The position numbers and the translations under genes were made by a program. The notes beneath the pieces are model-generated. The model was not told the origin of the DNA and did no database searches. It worked only from the letters and a program-made list of their open reading frames with translations. DNA of 64,000 nucleotides, taken from NCBI RefSeq assembly GCF_014322795.1, contig NZ_JAASTT010000009.1, positions 61,186 to 125,185 of the forward strand. The letters are read 5' to 3'. This document shows positions 1-9,563 of this stretch, one piece after another (the stretch's first letter is position 1; the number at the start of each line of letters is the position of its first letter). Source of the DNA: Paenilisteria portnoyi (lineage in GTDB: Bacteria; Bacillota; Bacilli; Lactobacillales; Listeriaceae).

Positions 1-2133
1 TATCGCGGTCAATACATTATTAATTGGGACCCTGTTGCTAAAACGGCTCTATCAGATATCGAGGTTATCCATCAAGATGTGGAAGGTCAATTTTATCATT
101 TGAAATATCCACTAACAGACGGCTCAGGTTTCCTCGAGGTTGCAACGACAAGACCAGAAACTATTCCTGGGGACACAGCTGTTGCCGTTCATCCTAAAGA
201 CGAGCGCTACCAATCATTCATCGGAAAAACAATCACACTGCCGATTTTGGGAAGAGAAATTCCAATTGTTGCAGATGACTATGTGGAACGAGAATTTGGG
301 TCAGGAGTGGTAAAAATCACACCAGCACACGATCCTAATGATTTCGAAGTTGGTAATCGTCATGATTTACCACGCATTATCGTAATGAATGAGGATGCAA
401 CAATGAACGAAGCATCTGGAAAATATAATGGCATGGACCGTTTTGAAGCGAGAAAAGCGATTATCGAAGACTTTAAAGAATTAGGTCTATTCATCAAACA
501 AGAGCCGCATCTCCATTCCGTGGGACACTCAGAACGTACCGGAGCTGTAGTTGAACCTTATTTATCCATGCAATGGTTTGTAAAAATGCAACCACTAGCA
601 GAGCAAGCAGTGAAGTTACAAGAAAATCCAGATGAAAAAGTAAATTTCATTCCCGATCGTTTTGAAAAAACCTATTTATCTTGGATGGAAAATATTCATG
701 ATTGGTGTATCTCTCGTCAGTTATGGTGGGGACATAGAATCCCAGCATGGTACCATAAAGAAACGGGTGAACTCTATGTGGGAGAAAATGCGCCTGCAGA
801 TATCGAGAATTGGAACCAAGACGAAGATGTGCTTGATACATGGTTCAGTTCAGCATTATGGACATTCTCAACAATGGGATGGCCCGACGAAGAGAATCCT
901 GATTTCAAGAAGTTTTTCCCAACGAGTACACTGGTAACTGGATACGATATTATCTTTTTCTGGGTATCTAGAATGATCTTCCAGTCCGTAGAATTTACAG
1001 ATACAAGACCTTTTAAAGATACATTGATACACGGTTTAGTTAGAGATGCGGATGGCAAGAAAATGTCTAAATCACTTGGAAACGGCGTTGATCCAATAGA
1101 AGTAGTTGAGAAATATGGCGCAGATTCGCTACGTTATACATTATCCACAGGAACGGCACCAGGACAAGATTTGAAATTCAGTTTTGAAAAAGTAGAATCA
1201 ACTTGGAACTTCATTAACAAAATTTGGAATGCTTCCCGTTTTGCTTTGATGAATATGGAAGGCATGAAATATGAAGCAATCAATTTATCAAACGTAACAG
1301 AAGTAAGTGACAAGTGGATATTAACACGACTTAATGAAACGATTGAAACGGTTACCAATCTTGCAGAAAAATACGAGTTTGGCGAAGTAGGTCGAACGCT
1401 ATACAACTTCATTTGGGATGAGTTTTGCGACTGGTATATTGAAATTGCTAAGATATCCTTATATGGTGACGATTTAGAGGCAAAACAAACGACAAGATCC
1501 GTTCTAGCATATGTTTTAGATAATACGATGCGTTTGTTACACCCGTTCATGCCATTTGTAACAGAGGAAATTTGGCAAAACTTACCTCACGAAGGGGCAT
1601 CTATCACCATTGCAGATTGGCCTAAAGTCAATAAAGAGCAAATCGATAAGGAAGCCGCAGAGTCAATGAAGTTACTTGTGGAAGTTATTCGAGCAGTTCG
1701 TAATATTCGAGCAGAAGTAAATACTCCACTCAGCAAACAAATTGAGTTACAATTGAAACCAAAAACAGAAACACACAAAGCTATTATGGAGGCGAATATT
1801 TCTTATATTGAGCGCTTCTGTAATCCTGAAACAACTACAATTTCTTTTGATATAGAGCCTTCAAAAACCGCAATGACAGCTGTAGTTTCCGGTGCAGAGA
1901 TTTACTTGCCGCTAGAAGGTCTCATAAATATTGATGAGGAAATTACACGATTAGAAAAAGAGTTGTCAAAATGGAAGAAAGAAGTTTCGCGCGTACAAGG
2001 CAAATTATCTAATGAAAAATTCATGGCAAAAGCACCAGAAAATGTTATTGAAGAAGAACGAGCAAAAGAAAAAGACTATATGGAGAAAAAACTATTGGTC
2101 GAAGAAAGAATTAATTCATTGAAAAACAATTAA
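1..2133 (+). CDS. valS: Valine--tRNA ligase, 5'-truncated by window edge
   Basis: The frame is open from base 1, so the N-terminus (including the HIGH motif) lies outside the window; about 710 residues are visible. ValRS charges tRNA-Val in the cytoplasm. Visible parts are the CP1 editing domain (conserved TTRPET and an AHDPNDFE stretch in the first 120 residues), the [16 protein letters not shown] segment, the class I signature KMSKS at 1060-1074, the anticodon-binding domain, and a C-terminal coiled-coil tail rich in Glu and Lys (about 1930-2130), typical of ValRS. The gene is followed by an attenuating hairpin and then folC, the usual valS-folC order of Bacilli. Very confident in identity; the start cannot be seen. 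Confidence 0.97.
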   Translation, partial: YRGQYIINWDPVAKTALSDIEVIHQDVEGQFYHLKYPLTDGSGFLEVATTRPETIPGDTAVAVHPKDERYQSFIGKTITLPILGREIPIVADDYVEREFGSGVVKITPAHDPNDFEVGNRHDLPRIIVMNEDATMNEASGKYNGMDRFEARKAIIEDFKELGLFIKQEPHLHSVGHSERTGAVVEPYLSMQWFVKMQPLAEQAVKLQENPDEKVNFIPDRFEKTYLSWMENIHDWCISRQLWWGHRIPAWYHKETGELYVGENAPADIENWNQDEDVLDTWFSSALWTFSTMGWPDEENPDFKKFFPTSTLVTGYDIIFFWVSRMIFQSVEFTDTRPFKDTLIHGLVRDADGKKMSKSLGNGVDPIEVVEKYGADSLRYTLSTGTAPGQDLKFSFEKVESTWNFINKIWNASRFALMNMEGMKYEAINLSNVTEVSDKWILTRLNETIETVTNLAEKYEFGEVGRTLYNFIWDEFCDWYIEIAKISLYGDDLEAKQTTRSVLAYVLDNTMRLLHPFMPFVTEEIWQNLPHEGASITIADWPKVNKEQIDKEAAESMKLLVEVIRAVRNIRAEVNTPLSKQIELQLKPKTETHKAIMEANISYIERFCNPETTTISFDIEPSKTAMTAVVSGAEIYLPLEGLINIDEEITRLEKELSKWKKEVSRVQGKLSNEKFMAKAPENVIEEERAKEKDYMEKKLLVEERINSLKNN

Positions 2134-2143
2134 AGGAACTATT

Positions 2144-2186
2144 TCAGACTTTCTGTGCACATATTTTTGCAGAAGGTCTGATTTTT
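2144..2186 (+). terminator. Intrinsic terminator/attenuator between valS and folC
   Basis: TCAGACTTTCTG pairs with CAGAAGGTCTGA across a short A/T-rich loop and is followed by TTTTT. It lies only about 20 bp before folC, with no room for a strong separate promoter, so it probably reduces rather than stops readthrough. Confidence 0.7.
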
Positions 2187-2207
2187 AGTATAGAAAGGAT
2201 GATACAT

Positions 2208-3491
2208 ATGGATATTAAAAGCTATACAGAAGCTCTGGAGTGGATTCATGGAACGTTACGTATGGGAATTAAACCTGGACTTATGCGAATGGAATGGATG
2301 CTTGCTAGGCTTGCTAATCCAGAGAATAAAAATAAGTGGGTACACATCGCTGGTACGAATGGAAAGGGCTCAACATTAACGTTTCTCCGTAACATTCTAG
2401 AGCAATCTGGATATAGAGTGGGAACTTTTACATCGCCTTATATTGAGACTTTTAACGAACGGATTAGTGTCAATGGCACACCTATTGATGATGAAAAAAT
2501 TGTTGTACTCTGTAATAGAATAAAACCTTTAGCTGATGAAATTGCTCAAACAGAAATGGGTCATCCGTCTGAATTTGAAATCATTACGGTTATGATGTTT
2601 CTTTACTTTGCTGAGTATGACAACATCGATATTGGCCTTATTGAAGTTGGACTAGGAGGTAGGCTTGATTCCACAAATGTCATTACACCTCTAGTTTCTG
2701 TAGTTACAACGATAGGTATGGATCACATGGAGTTCCTAGGTAATTCGCTCGAAAGTATTGCGATGGAAAAAGCAGGTATATTCAAAAAACATATACCCAT
2801 TGTGAGTGGTGTAATTCAACCAGAAATACGTGTGCTATATGAGGAAAAAGCGAATGAATGTGAATCTCGGCTATATCAACTAGATACTCATTTTTCTATG
2901 CAAAAGCAGGTAGAGGGGGTATTTACCTATAGAACAGAAAATCAGGAAATAATAGATATAGGGGTAGGATTGATGGGTGATCATCAGCTATGCAATGCTG
3001 CGGTTGCTATAAGAACAGCAGAATTACTTAAGGAGCAACAATTTGTTATTACCGATGAGAATATTAAAAAGGGCTTAAAAAAAGCTAAGTGGCCAGGACG
3101 TATGGAGCAAATACATGATAACCCAATAATATTCTTAGACGGTGCACATAATCTTGAAGGCATGAAGGTATTGGTGCATTCAGCGAAAAAATTCAAAGGC
3201 GTTCGTATAAAAGTACTTTTCACAGCCATGAAAGATAAAGAATTTACAGAGATGATATCCTTATTAAATGGGATAGACGATGTACAAATTTATCTAACCA
3301 CTTTTGACTATCCTCGAGCACTTGCGAAAAACGAAATAAAACAAATTGCTACTGCCAATAATATTATGGCTGTTGAAAACTGGGAAAATAAGTTGAATAA
3401 CTGGATAGCTAGTGGAGGAGAAGAGGTTATTCTAATTACTGGTTCACTTTATTTTATATCGGAAGTTAGAAAGAAATTATTGTATTATTAA
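2208..3491 (+). CDS. folC: Folylpolyglutamate synthase/dihydrofolate synthase
   Basis: This Mur-ligase-family enzyme adds glutamate to folates (and to dihydropteroate) using ATP. The 427-residue protein has the usual length. Visible motifs are the P-loop GTNGKGST near residue 50, a TSPYIETFNERI segment, the Mur-type IGLIEVGLGGRLDSTNV block, and the C-terminal Mur-ligase domain with DGAHN. I chose ATG 2208 rather than the in-frame ATG 2199 because AAAGGA at 2194-2199 is correctly spaced from 2208. It lies downstream of valS as in other Bacilli and ends at its own terminator. Confidence 0.95.
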   Translation: MDIKSYTEALEWIHGTLRMGIKPGLMRMEWMLARLANPENKNKWVHIAGTNGKGSTLTFLRNILEQSGYRVGTFTSPYIETFNERISVNGTPIDDEKIVVLCNRIKPLADEIAQTEMGHPSEFEIITVMMFLYFAEYDNIDIGLIEVGLGGRLDSTNVITPLVSVVTTIGMDHMEFLGNSLESIAMEKAGIFKKHIPIVSGVIQPEIRVLYEEKANECESRLYQLDTHFSMQKQVEGVFTYRTENQEIIDIGVGLMGDHQLCNAAVAIRTAELLKEQQFVITDENIKKGLKKAKWPGRMEQIHDNPIIFLDGAHNLEGMKVLVHSAKKFKGVRIKVLFTAMKDKEFTEMISLLNGIDDVQIYLTTFDYPRALAKNEIKQIATANNIMAVENWENKLNNWIASGGEEVILITGSLYFISEVRKKLLYY

Positions 3492-3506
3492 TACGATATT
3501 TGTCCG

Positions 3507-3536
3507 AAAAGGCTCTGGTTAAAGGGTCTTTTTTTA
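3507..3536 (+). terminator. Terminator after folC
   Basis: AAAGGCTC and GGGTCTTT form a stem (with G-U pairs) ending in a T7 tract. Confidence 0.65.
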
Positions 3537-3626
3537 TTATTTTATATGTATTCTTGCTAGATGTAAATTGTACATAAAAGTATTTTGGGCTGCATTTCCC
3601 TGTAGAAATCCTACTTTGCTCTTAGG

Positions 3627-3699
3627 AAAAATCTGTTTTTAAAGCTACAATTCTATACAAGAAAGCTATTTTGGTAATATGACATTAAAATTTTATCAT
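3627..3699 (+). promoter_or_regulatory. comC promoter with candidate ComK AT-boxes
   Basis: A consensus-like sigma-A promoter is visible: -35 TTGGTA (3671-3676), 17-bp spacer, -10 TATCAT (3694-3699). Just upstream is an AAAA-N5-TTTT box (3627-3639), and a weaker one (AGAA-N5-TTTT) overlaps the -35 at about 3660-3672. Paired AT-boxes next to a -35 are how ComK sites look. The spacing (about 20 bp) is near, but not exactly, the standard 18 bp, so the ComK assignment is tentative; the promoter itself is better supported. Confidence 0.55.
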
Positions 3700-3733
3700 G
3701 CTATATTTGTGTCCAAGAACTTGGAGGTGTAGC

Positions 3734-4477
3734 ATGATTTATTTTATTTTATCTGTTTATAGCTTAGTTTTAGCATCCTTTTTACATGTTGTAGGGATAA
3801 ATTATCCTTTACGAAAGCCATTTTTGCGCAGAATATCTTCTGAATGTGATTATTGTGGAGAGAAACTAGCGGCTATTCATATGCTGCCTGTTGTTTCGTT
3901 TGTTCTTTTAAAAGGGCGTACAGGGTGTTGCAATCAACCTATGAGTTGGAGTTATTTTATCGTAGAGATATTAGCACCTATATTTGTCTGTATTTTATAT
4001 AGCGTATACGGTCTTGAAAGCCCATTTTATCTATACCTTTTTATATTTTCGCTATTACTGATCCTCTATGTCAGTGATATATTTTATTTGTATATTCCAA
4101 ATGTGATTTTATTGGTTCATTTTACCATGTACACTAGTTACTATGGCTATATTGATTTTGCGGTTCTTTTGCAACATATGTATCAATTAATTATTGGTGC
4201 GGTGGTATTTTTAGGAATATATTTATTTGTTAGAAAAGGATTTGGTTTTGGAGATATAAAATTATTGATATTGCTTTGTTTTTTTCTAAGCTTGAAAGAG
4301 GCGATATTCATTTTTATCATCGCGGTGTTCTCTGGAGCAATTTTAATGAGTATGATTGCTATATTTAAGCGAGGAATAGGGAAGAAGCGGATACCATTCG
4401 TTCCGTTTATCTTGTTTGGTTTTTTGCTATGCCCATTTGTCAATGATTTGTTCTGGCAGTTTGTTCTATATAAGTGA
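3734..4477 (+). CDS. comC: Type IV prepilin leader peptidase ComC
   Basis: This integral membrane aspartic protease cleaves and N-methylates type IV pilin-like (competence pseudopilus) precursors. The 247-residue protein is hydrophobic throughout with about 7-8 membrane segments. Both catalytic aspartates are present: D in the SDIFYLYIPN segment and D in GFGDIK. The cytoplasmic cysteine loop is unusual: C38 and C41 form a CxxC, but the second pair is adjacent (C65-C66) instead of CxxC. ATG 3734 has a GGAGG six bases upstream and gives the family N-terminus; a longer upstream frame lacks a ribosome site. It sits between folC and radC as in Listeria. Confidence 0.9.
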   Translation: MIYFILSVYSLVLASFLHVVGINYPLRKPFLRRISSECDYCGEKLAAIHMLPVVSFVLLKGRTGCCNQPMSWSYFIVEILAPIFVCILYSVYGLESPFYLYLFIFSLLLILYVSDIFYLYIPNVILLVHFTMYTSYYGYIDFAVLLQHMYQLIIGAVVFLGIYLFVRKGFGFGDIKLLILLCFFLSLKEAIFIFIIAVFSGAILMSMIAIFKRGIGKKRIPFVPFILFGFLLCPFVNDLFWQFVLYK

Positions 4478-4493
4478 GAAGGAGGAGAAGCAC

Positions 4494-5168
4494 ATGTTTA
4501 TAAGAGAAATGTCTGACACAGAAAAACCACGGGAACGACTCCAGAAAAAAGGGGTATCAAGTTTATCTAATATCGAATTATTCGCAATCATCCTTGAAAC
4601 TGGAAGTAGAACAGAATCTGTTGTAGATTTAGCTAACAAAGTAGTAGCGAGATATTCGGAGATAGCAGATATGAGAGAGGTTACATTACAAGAGCTAACA
4701 GAAATAAATGGGATTGGTCTTGCGAAAGCCGCGAAAGTATTAGCTGCAATTGAGATAAGTAAACGAATAGGGCAACAGAAGGTAAACACTTGTCCAGTAA
4801 TTAGAGGGCCTCAAGATGGTGCTGATTTAGTGATGCAAGAGATGAGTATGTTGTCTCAGGAACACTTTCACTGCGTTTTTTTAAGTACTAGAAATAGACT
4901 GGTTCACCGAGAAACAATATTTATTGGTAGCTTGAATAGCAGTGTCGTCCACCCCAGAGAAATTTTTAAACAAGCGATGAAGTATTCTGCGGCTGGTGTT
5001 ATGTGTTTTCATAATCATCCTTCAGGCGATGCAAGCCCTTCAAGTCAAGATATTACAGTGACAAAACGGTTAAAAAAAGCAGGTGACTTACTAGGAATTC
5101 CTTTAATTGATCATATCATTATTGGTAATAATACTTTCACAAGTTTGAAGCAAGAAGGTTATTTCTAA
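4494..5168 (+). CDS. radC: RadC-family JAB/MPN domain protein
   Basis: A 224-residue protein with an N-terminal helix-hairpin-helix part (LTEINGIGLAKAAKVLAAIE) and a C-terminal JAB1/MPN-type metalloprotease-like domain carrying the metal motif HNHPSGDASPSSQD. The family was named for DNA repair, but its biochemical role in Bacilli is unsettled. The start at 4494 follows GGAGGAG by about 7 nt and lies 17 bp after comC, so the two are likely co-transcribed. Identity is certain from the JAMM signature; function is not. Confidence 0.93.
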   Translation: MFIREMSDTEKPRERLQKKGVSSLSNIELFAIILETGSRTESVVDLANKVVARYSEIADMREVTLQELTEINGIGLAKAAKVLAAIEISKRIGQQKVNTCPVIRGPQDGADLVMQEMSMLSQEHFHCVFLSTRNRLVHRETIFIGSLNSSVVHPREIFKQAMKYSAAGVMCFHNHPSGDASPSSQDITVTKRLKKAGDLLGIPLIDHIIIGNNTFTSLKQEGYF

Positions 5169-5226
5169 AGAAAAGATAAATATTTCAAGTATCTCATCAA
5201 AAATTAATGTCTGTTCTTCTTAGTTA

Positions 5227-5235
5227 TGTTATAAT
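5227..5235 (+). promoter_or_regulatory. Extended -10 promoter for mreB
   Basis: TGtTATAAT gives a perfect -10 with the TG extension; no good -35 is seen 17 bp upstream. The 238-bp gap between radC and mreB holds this promoter and a roughly 170-nt leader in which I see no clear structure. Confidence 0.65.
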
Positions 5236-5406
5236 AAGATGGTTGTTTATGTGTATCTGTTTTTACATAAAGCATCAAGGGATATCAGCATACCTGATTA
5301 TTAAAAGACAATACTTTGGGGCTGGGAATTTAAGAACTAATAAGTTAATAGAGAGACAGCAATCATGAACAAAGTGATAATTAAGAAGAGAAAAGGAGAT
5401 TAATAA

Positions 5407-6420
5407 ATGTTTGGATTTGGTAATAAAGATATTGGAATCGACTTAGGAACTGCAAACACTTTAGTATACATGAAAGGTAAGAGTATTGTTTTAAGAGAAC
5501 CATCAGTTGTAGCAATGAAGAAAGATACACAGGAAATTGTTGCAGTGGGTAGCGAAGCAAAGAATATGATTGGCAGAACACCAGGAAATATTGTTGCCAT
5601 TCGTCCAATGAAAGATGGCGTTATTGCTGACTATGATACAACAGCAGCGATGATGAAATATTATATTCAAAAAGCGAGCAAGGGTACAAGTGCAAGTAAG
5701 CCACGTGTTATGATTTGTGTTCCGTCAGGGATAACTGGTGTTGAGAAGCGTGCTGTAACGGACGCTACACGACAAGCTGGTGCTAAGGAAGCATATACAA
5801 TTGAAGAACCGTTTGCGGCTGCAATTGGTGCAGGTTTACCAGTGTGGGATCCAACAGGTAGTATGGTTGTAGACATTGGTGGCGGAACGACAGAAGTTGC
5901 TGTTATTTCACTTGGTGGTATTGTAACTAGCCGTTCAGAGCGTACTGCAGGAGATGATATGGATGACGCTATTATTAATTTCATTCGTAAAAAATATAAC
6001 CTGTTAATCGGGGACCGTACTGCAGAAACAATAAAAATGGAGATTGGCTCAGCGGATCCTGTTAATCTCGGCTTAGAACCATTTAGTATTCGAGGCCGTG
6101 ATTTAGTGACTGGGTTACCAAAAACAATTGAAATTTCACCTGAAGAAATAAGCGAGGCATTAGCCGATACGGTTGCTTCGATTATTGATGCTGTGAAGAG
6201 TACTTTAGAGAACACTCCTCCTGAGCTTTCCGCGGATATCATGGATAAAGGTATCGTTTTAACTGGTGGTGGTGCACTTCTTCGTAATTTGGATTCAGTT
6301 ATTGCAGAAGAAACGAAAATGCCAGTAATTATTGCTGAAAATCCACTTGATTGTGTTGCAATTGGTACGGGTAAATCACTAGAAAATATGGATTTATACA
6401 AAAAGAAAAAAATGAACTAA
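5407..6420 (+). CDS. mreB: Rod shape-determining protein MreB
   Basis: This bacterial actin homologue polymerises under the membrane and guides the elongation complex (MreC, MreD, RodA, PBPs). The 337-residue length is typical. Actin-fold nucleotide motifs are visible: phosphate 1 [10 protein letters not shown] near the N-terminus, phosphate 2 [13 protein letters not shown] around 155-170, and the adenosine motif [11 protein letters not shown] around 280-290. AAAGGAG lies 7 nt before the ATG. It heads the mreBCD-minCD cluster. Confidence 0.98.
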   Translation: MFGFGNKDIGIDLGTANTLVYMKGKSIVLREPSVVAMKKDTQEIVAVGSEAKNMIGRTPGNIVAIRPMKDGVIADYDTTAAMMKYYIQKASKGTSASKPRVMICVPSGITGVEKRAVTDATRQAGAKEAYTIEEPFAAAIGAGLPVWDPTGSMVVDIGGGTTEVAVISLGGIVTSRSERTAGDDMDDAIINFIRKKYNLLIGDRTAETIKMEIGSADPVNLGLEPFSIRGRDLVTGLPKTIEISPEEISEALADTVASIIDAVKSTLENTPPELSADIMDKGIVLTGGGALLRNLDSVIAEETKMPVIIAENPLDCVAIGTGKSLENMDLYKKKKMN

Positions 6421-6504
6421 AGTAGCTTACTTATTTTTTGGTGGATTTTTGGAACCTATTGAACAGTTGTAAAAGAAGAGGATTGACGAGATGAGGTGTT
6501 CATT

Positions 6505-7368
6505 ATGCCACAGTTTTTCTTAAATAAACGTTTAATTATCTTGTTGATATCCATTATTGTTTTAGTAGCATTGGTAGGATATTCACTGAGTGGGAAAAGT
6601 AAAGCATCATGGCCAGAGCAATTTGTGAAAGATGTTGCGGGGTTTGGAGAAAACATTGTCTCCAAACCAGTGGGCTTTGTTGCAGGTTTTTTTGATGGTG
6701 CAAAAGATTTAAGAAGCACATACACTGAGAATGAGCATCTAAAAAAACGTTTAGAAGAATTGGCACAACTTGAAAGTAAAGTATCAGATTTAAGTAAAGA
6801 AAATGCAGAGTTAAAAAAATCATTAGATATCGAAGCAGATCTTAGCGATTATGAACCAATTAATGCAACGGTCATTTCACGAAATCCGGACAATTGGAAT
6901 ACACAAATTCAAATTGACAAAGGTTCTGTGGATGGTGTGAAACCTAATATGGCTGTTCGTACTCCTGAAGGTATGATTGGGAAGGTTACTAAGACGGGTG
7001 CGAAATCTTCGACAGTGAAGTTACTTAGTTCCACCGATGACAGGAATAGGATTTCTGCGATTGTGCAAGGAAAAGCTGCTGCATACGGTATTATCAATGG
7101 TTATGATGCCGAGCAGAGATTATTAGAAATGAAACAATTACCAGTAGATCAAAAATTTACTAAAGGCGAGAAGGTAGTTACATCTGGTTTAGGTGGAATT
7201 TTCCCGTCAGATATTTTTATTGGGACAATTGAAAAGGTTGAAACTGATAAGATGGGGTTATCGCAGACTGCACTTGTGAAACCGGGAGCGGATCTATACG
7301 ATTTGAGTCACGTCATTGTATTGAAACGGACTCTGGAAGGTGATGATTCGGAAGGATCTGGTTCCTGA
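6505..7368 (+). CDS. mreC: Rod shape-determining protein MreC
   Basis: A 287-residue bitopic membrane protein: short cytoplasmic N-terminus, one transmembrane helix (about residues 10-28), a coiled coil (about 75-110, repeated Leu/Glu/Lys) and a C-terminal beta domain with the GMIGKV and TSGLGGIFPSDIFIG signatures. It links MreB to the extracytoplasmic cell-wall machinery. ATG 6505 has GATGAGG upstream and matches the family N-terminus; a GTG three codons earlier is also in frame. The stop overlaps the mreD start by one base. Confidence 0.95.
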   Translation: MPQFFLNKRLIILLISIIVLVALVGYSLSGKSKASWPEQFVKDVAGFGENIVSKPVGFVAGFFDGAKDLRSTYTENEHLKKRLEELAQLESKVSDLSKENAELKKSLDIEADLSDYEPINATVISRNPDNWNTQIQIDKGSVDGVKPNMAVRTPEGMIGKVTKTGAKSSTVKLLSSTDDRNRISAIVQGKAAAYGIINGYDAEQRLLEMKQLPVDQKFTKGEKVVTSGLGGIFPSDIFIGTIEKVETDKMGLSQTALVKPGADLYDLSHVIVLKRTLEGDDSEGSGS

Positions 7369-7892
7369 TGAATATGAGAAAAGTAGTTGTAATGCCACTT
7401 ATTGCAATCGCGATTTTTATTTTGGAAGGTGTTTCTAGCATGTTGTTTAGCCAATCGTTCTTTGGTGAACAACGATTCTTTATCCCGCACTTTCTTATTG
7501 TAATGCTTGTTTTAATGACCACTTTTTATGGTAGAAATGCTACATTAATTTATGCTTTTATACTGGGCATGGTCTTTGATATTTATTACACGGGGATTTT
7601 AGGCATTTATTTCGCAATTTTCCCCTTGGTTGTATATCTGACGGATAAATTTATGAAGGTTCTGCAGAATAATATCATGTTAGTGGGGCTTGTAGCTATT
7701 TTCAATGTGATTCTTACAGAGTGCTTAGTGTACGGTTTTTATGTTCTTATTGGTGGGACTGATATGGTACTAGCATCCTTTGTAGATCAACGTTTGTGGA
7801 CAACAATTTTATTAAATTTAGCATTCTTTTTAATTATGTATTTCCCCTTCAGAAGTTTTTTGTTGAAACTAAAGAGAAGCGATGGGAAATAA
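7368..7892 (+). CDS. mreD: Rod shape-determining protein MreD
   Basis: A 174-residue polytopic membrane protein with about five hydrophobic segments and almost no soluble region, as in MreD. It forms the shape complex with MreC. The start overlaps the last base of the mreC stop (TGATG), which points to translational coupling; ATG 7374 is an alternative start. The family has few conserved residues, so identity rests mainly on hydrophobicity, length, position and the FYGRNATLIYAFILG-type segment. Confidence 0.92.
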   Translation: MNMRKVVVMPLIAIAIFILEGVSSMLFSQSFFGEQRFFIPHFLIVMLVLMTTFYGRNATLIYAFILGMVFDIYYTGILGIYFAIFPLVVYLTDKFMKVLQNNIMLVGLVAIFNVILTECLVYGFYVLIGGTDMVLASFVDQRLWTTILLNLAFFLIMYFPFRSFLLKLKRSDGK

Positions 7893-7908
7893 AATAGAAT
7901 GAAAACCG

Positions 7909-7994
7909 ATATCAGTCTGTTGCTTGTATGTATTTTGAGTACATATTCAGTAAGGTGGGTCTGCTTACTGGAGAGGGGCTGTACAGACTGATAT
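7909..7994 (+). ncRNA. Predicted three-way-junction RNA element upstream of minC
   Basis: A perfect 12-bp outer stem (7909-7920 with 7983-7994) encloses two perfect hairpins: 7927-7932 with 7940-7945 (7-nt loop) and 7948-7954 with 7964-7970 (7 bp, 9-nt loop), plus a G-rich joining strand (7971-7982). This is a compact multibranch fold, not a plain terminator; it is followed only by AATTTTATT. I do not recognise it as purine, TPP or any other named riboswitch. It could be a leader, a processed RNA or a complex terminator for mreBCD. Confidence 0.5.
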
Positions 7995-7997
7995 AAT
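7969..7997 (+). promoter_or_regulatory. Candidate minCD promoter inside the structured element
   Basis: TGaTATAAT (7989-7997) is a perfect extended -10, with a 4/6 -35 (TGGAGA, 7969-7974) at a 17-bp spacing. The -10 overlaps the 3' arm of the outer stem, so transcription starting here would exclude the folded RNA. This gives minCD a transcript separate from mreBCD. Confidence 0.55.
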
Positions 7998-8069
7998 TTT
8001 ATTATGATGGAGAAGTATCTTTTGAATTCTAGTGTATACTAAATATATGAGCTGTGAGGTGAGGGGAAG

Positions 8070-8747
8070 TTGAAAAAGTATGTCCAAATAAAAGGGACGA
8101 AAGATGGTATAAGCATTTTTTTAAGTGATGTAGCGAGTATTGTCGAACTGGAAGAAGGATTATTGCAACACCTTAAGGAACAGCAGAAAATAGTATCTCA
8201 GGATCAAAAGTTGTCTGTTCAAGTACATATAGGGAATCGCCTTTTTACAGAAGATGAGGAACAAAGTATTATGACTATTATCCAAGAAAATAGTGCAATG
8301 GAAGTTCGTGGATTTACGAGTAATGTCATGAGTAAACAAGATGCAAAGAAGTGGAAAGAGGAAGAACAGATTTTTTCGTTAGCGACAGTCGTGAGGTCAG
8401 GTCAAATAATTAATGTGCCAGGCGATTTATTACTTGTTGGAGATGTTAATCCAGGTGGCTCTATTCGAGCAACAGGTAATATTTTTATTCTTGGGAATGT
8501 AAAAGGAATTATTCATGCGGGTTTTGAAGGAGATTCGAAAGCGGTTGTTACTGGTAAATTTCAGTACCCATCGCAAATTAGAATTGCTGGTGAGATTCGT
8601 GGATTTGATGATGAGGAAAATAAAGGTCGGGTTGAAGAGAATATTCTGACTGCATATATAGATGAAAAAGGTAAGCTAGGAATTGATAGTTTACACATTT
8701 TAAGAAAAATTAGACCAGAAATTTCTAATTTTCAAGGAGGACAATAA
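8070..8747 (+). CDS. minC: Septum site-determining protein MinC
   Basis: This inhibitor of FtsZ polymerisation is recruited to poles and membranes by MinD. The 225-residue protein has an N-terminal FtsZ-inhibiting domain (about 1-100) and a C-terminal right-handed beta-helix (about 110-215) with the conserved VRSGQ, GDVNPGGSIRATGNIFILG and GDSKAVV segments. The TTG start is supported by GAGGGG about 5 nt upstream and by the family N-terminus (KKYVQIKG). It ends 2 bp before minD and shares its transcript. Confidence 0.94.
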   Translation: MKKYVQIKGTKDGISIFLSDVASIVELEEGLLQHLKEQQKIVSQDQKLSVQVHIGNRLFTEDEEQSIMTIIQENSAMEVRGFTSNVMSKQDAKKWKEEEQIFSLATVVRSGQIINVPGDLLLVGDVNPGGSIRATGNIFILGNVKGIIHAGFEGDSKAVVTGKFQYPSQIRIAGEIRGFDDEENKGRVEENILTAYIDEKGKLGIDSLHILRKIRPEISNFQGGQ

Positions 8748-8749
8748 TC

Positions 8750-9550
8750 ATGGGTGAGGCTATAGTTATAACTTCAGGAAAAGGTGGCGTTGGTAAGACG
8801 ACTACAACAGCCAACCTTGGTACAGCACTTGCATTGCAAGGCAAGAAAGTGTGCTTAGTCGATATGGATATCGGACTTCGAAATCTCGATGTTGTTTTAG
8901 GTCTAGAAAATAGGATTATTTATGACCTTGTAGATGTTGTGGAGGGACGCTGTAAGTTGCATCAAGCGGTTATTAAGGATAAACGCTTTGAGGATTTGCT
9001 GTTTCTTTTACCTGCAGCACAAACAACAGATAAGAGTGCTGTTACAGGACAACAAATGAAAGAGTTAATCGCGCAAATGAAGCCGGACTATGATTTTATT
9101 CTTATTGATTGCCCAGCCGGAATTGAGCAAGGATACAAGAATGCGGTAGCGGGTGCAGATCGTGCGTTGGTTGTAACAACACCAGAAATATCGGCTGTTC
9201 GCGATGCTGATAGGATAATTGGTTTATTGGAGCAAGAGGATATTGAGGCGCCTAAGTTGATTATTAATCGTATTCGGACACAAATGATGCGAAACGGTGA
9301 TGTAATGGATATCGATGAGATTACGACGCACCTATCTATTGAGTTGATTGGTATTATTATAGATGACGACGAGGTTATTCGTTCTTCTAACAGTGGTGAG
9401 CCAGTCTCTATGCAAGCGAGTAATAAAGCAAGTATTGGATATAGAAATATCGCTCGTAGACTGCTTGGTGAATCTATTCCGTTAATGTCAATTGACGAGC
9501 AAAAACAAGGCTTCTTTAGCCGCTTAAAAATCTTATTTGGTGGTAATTGA
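8750..9550 (+). CDS. minD: Septum site-determining ATPase MinD
   Basis: This deviant-Walker P-loop ATPase binds membrane when ATP-loaded and positions MinC. The 266 residues include the deviant Walker A SGKGGVGKTT (about 9-18), VDMDIGLRNLD (about 38-48), IDCPAGIE (about 118-125) and a C-terminal amphipathic membrane-targeting helix (GFFSRLKILFGGN). AAGGAGG precedes the ATG. The gene is followed by a very strong hairpin terminator. Confidence 0.98.
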   Translation: MGEAIVITSGKGGVGKTTTTANLGTALALQGKKVCLVDMDIGLRNLDVVLGLENRIIYDLVDVVEGRCKLHQAVIKDKRFEDLLFLLPAAQTTDKSAVTGQQMKELIAQMKPDYDFILIDCPAGIEQGYKNAVAGADRALVVTTPEISAVRDADRIIGLLEQEDIEAPKLIINRIRTQMMRNGDVMDIDEITTHLSIELIGIIIDDDEVIRSSNSGEPVSMQASNKASIGYRNIARRLLGESIPLMSIDEQKQGFFSRLKILFGGN

Positions 9551-9563
9551 TTAGACAGATAAT

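Noticed and set aside
5667..6401. 244-codon minus-strand frame opposite mreB
   Set aside because: Antisense shadow of a highly conserved gene; Ser/Thr/Ile-rich low-complexity composition and no ribosome site.
7909..7994. Purine or TPP riboswitch before minC
   Set aside because: Junction and loop sequences lack the conserved bases of either class; only the three-way shape is shared.
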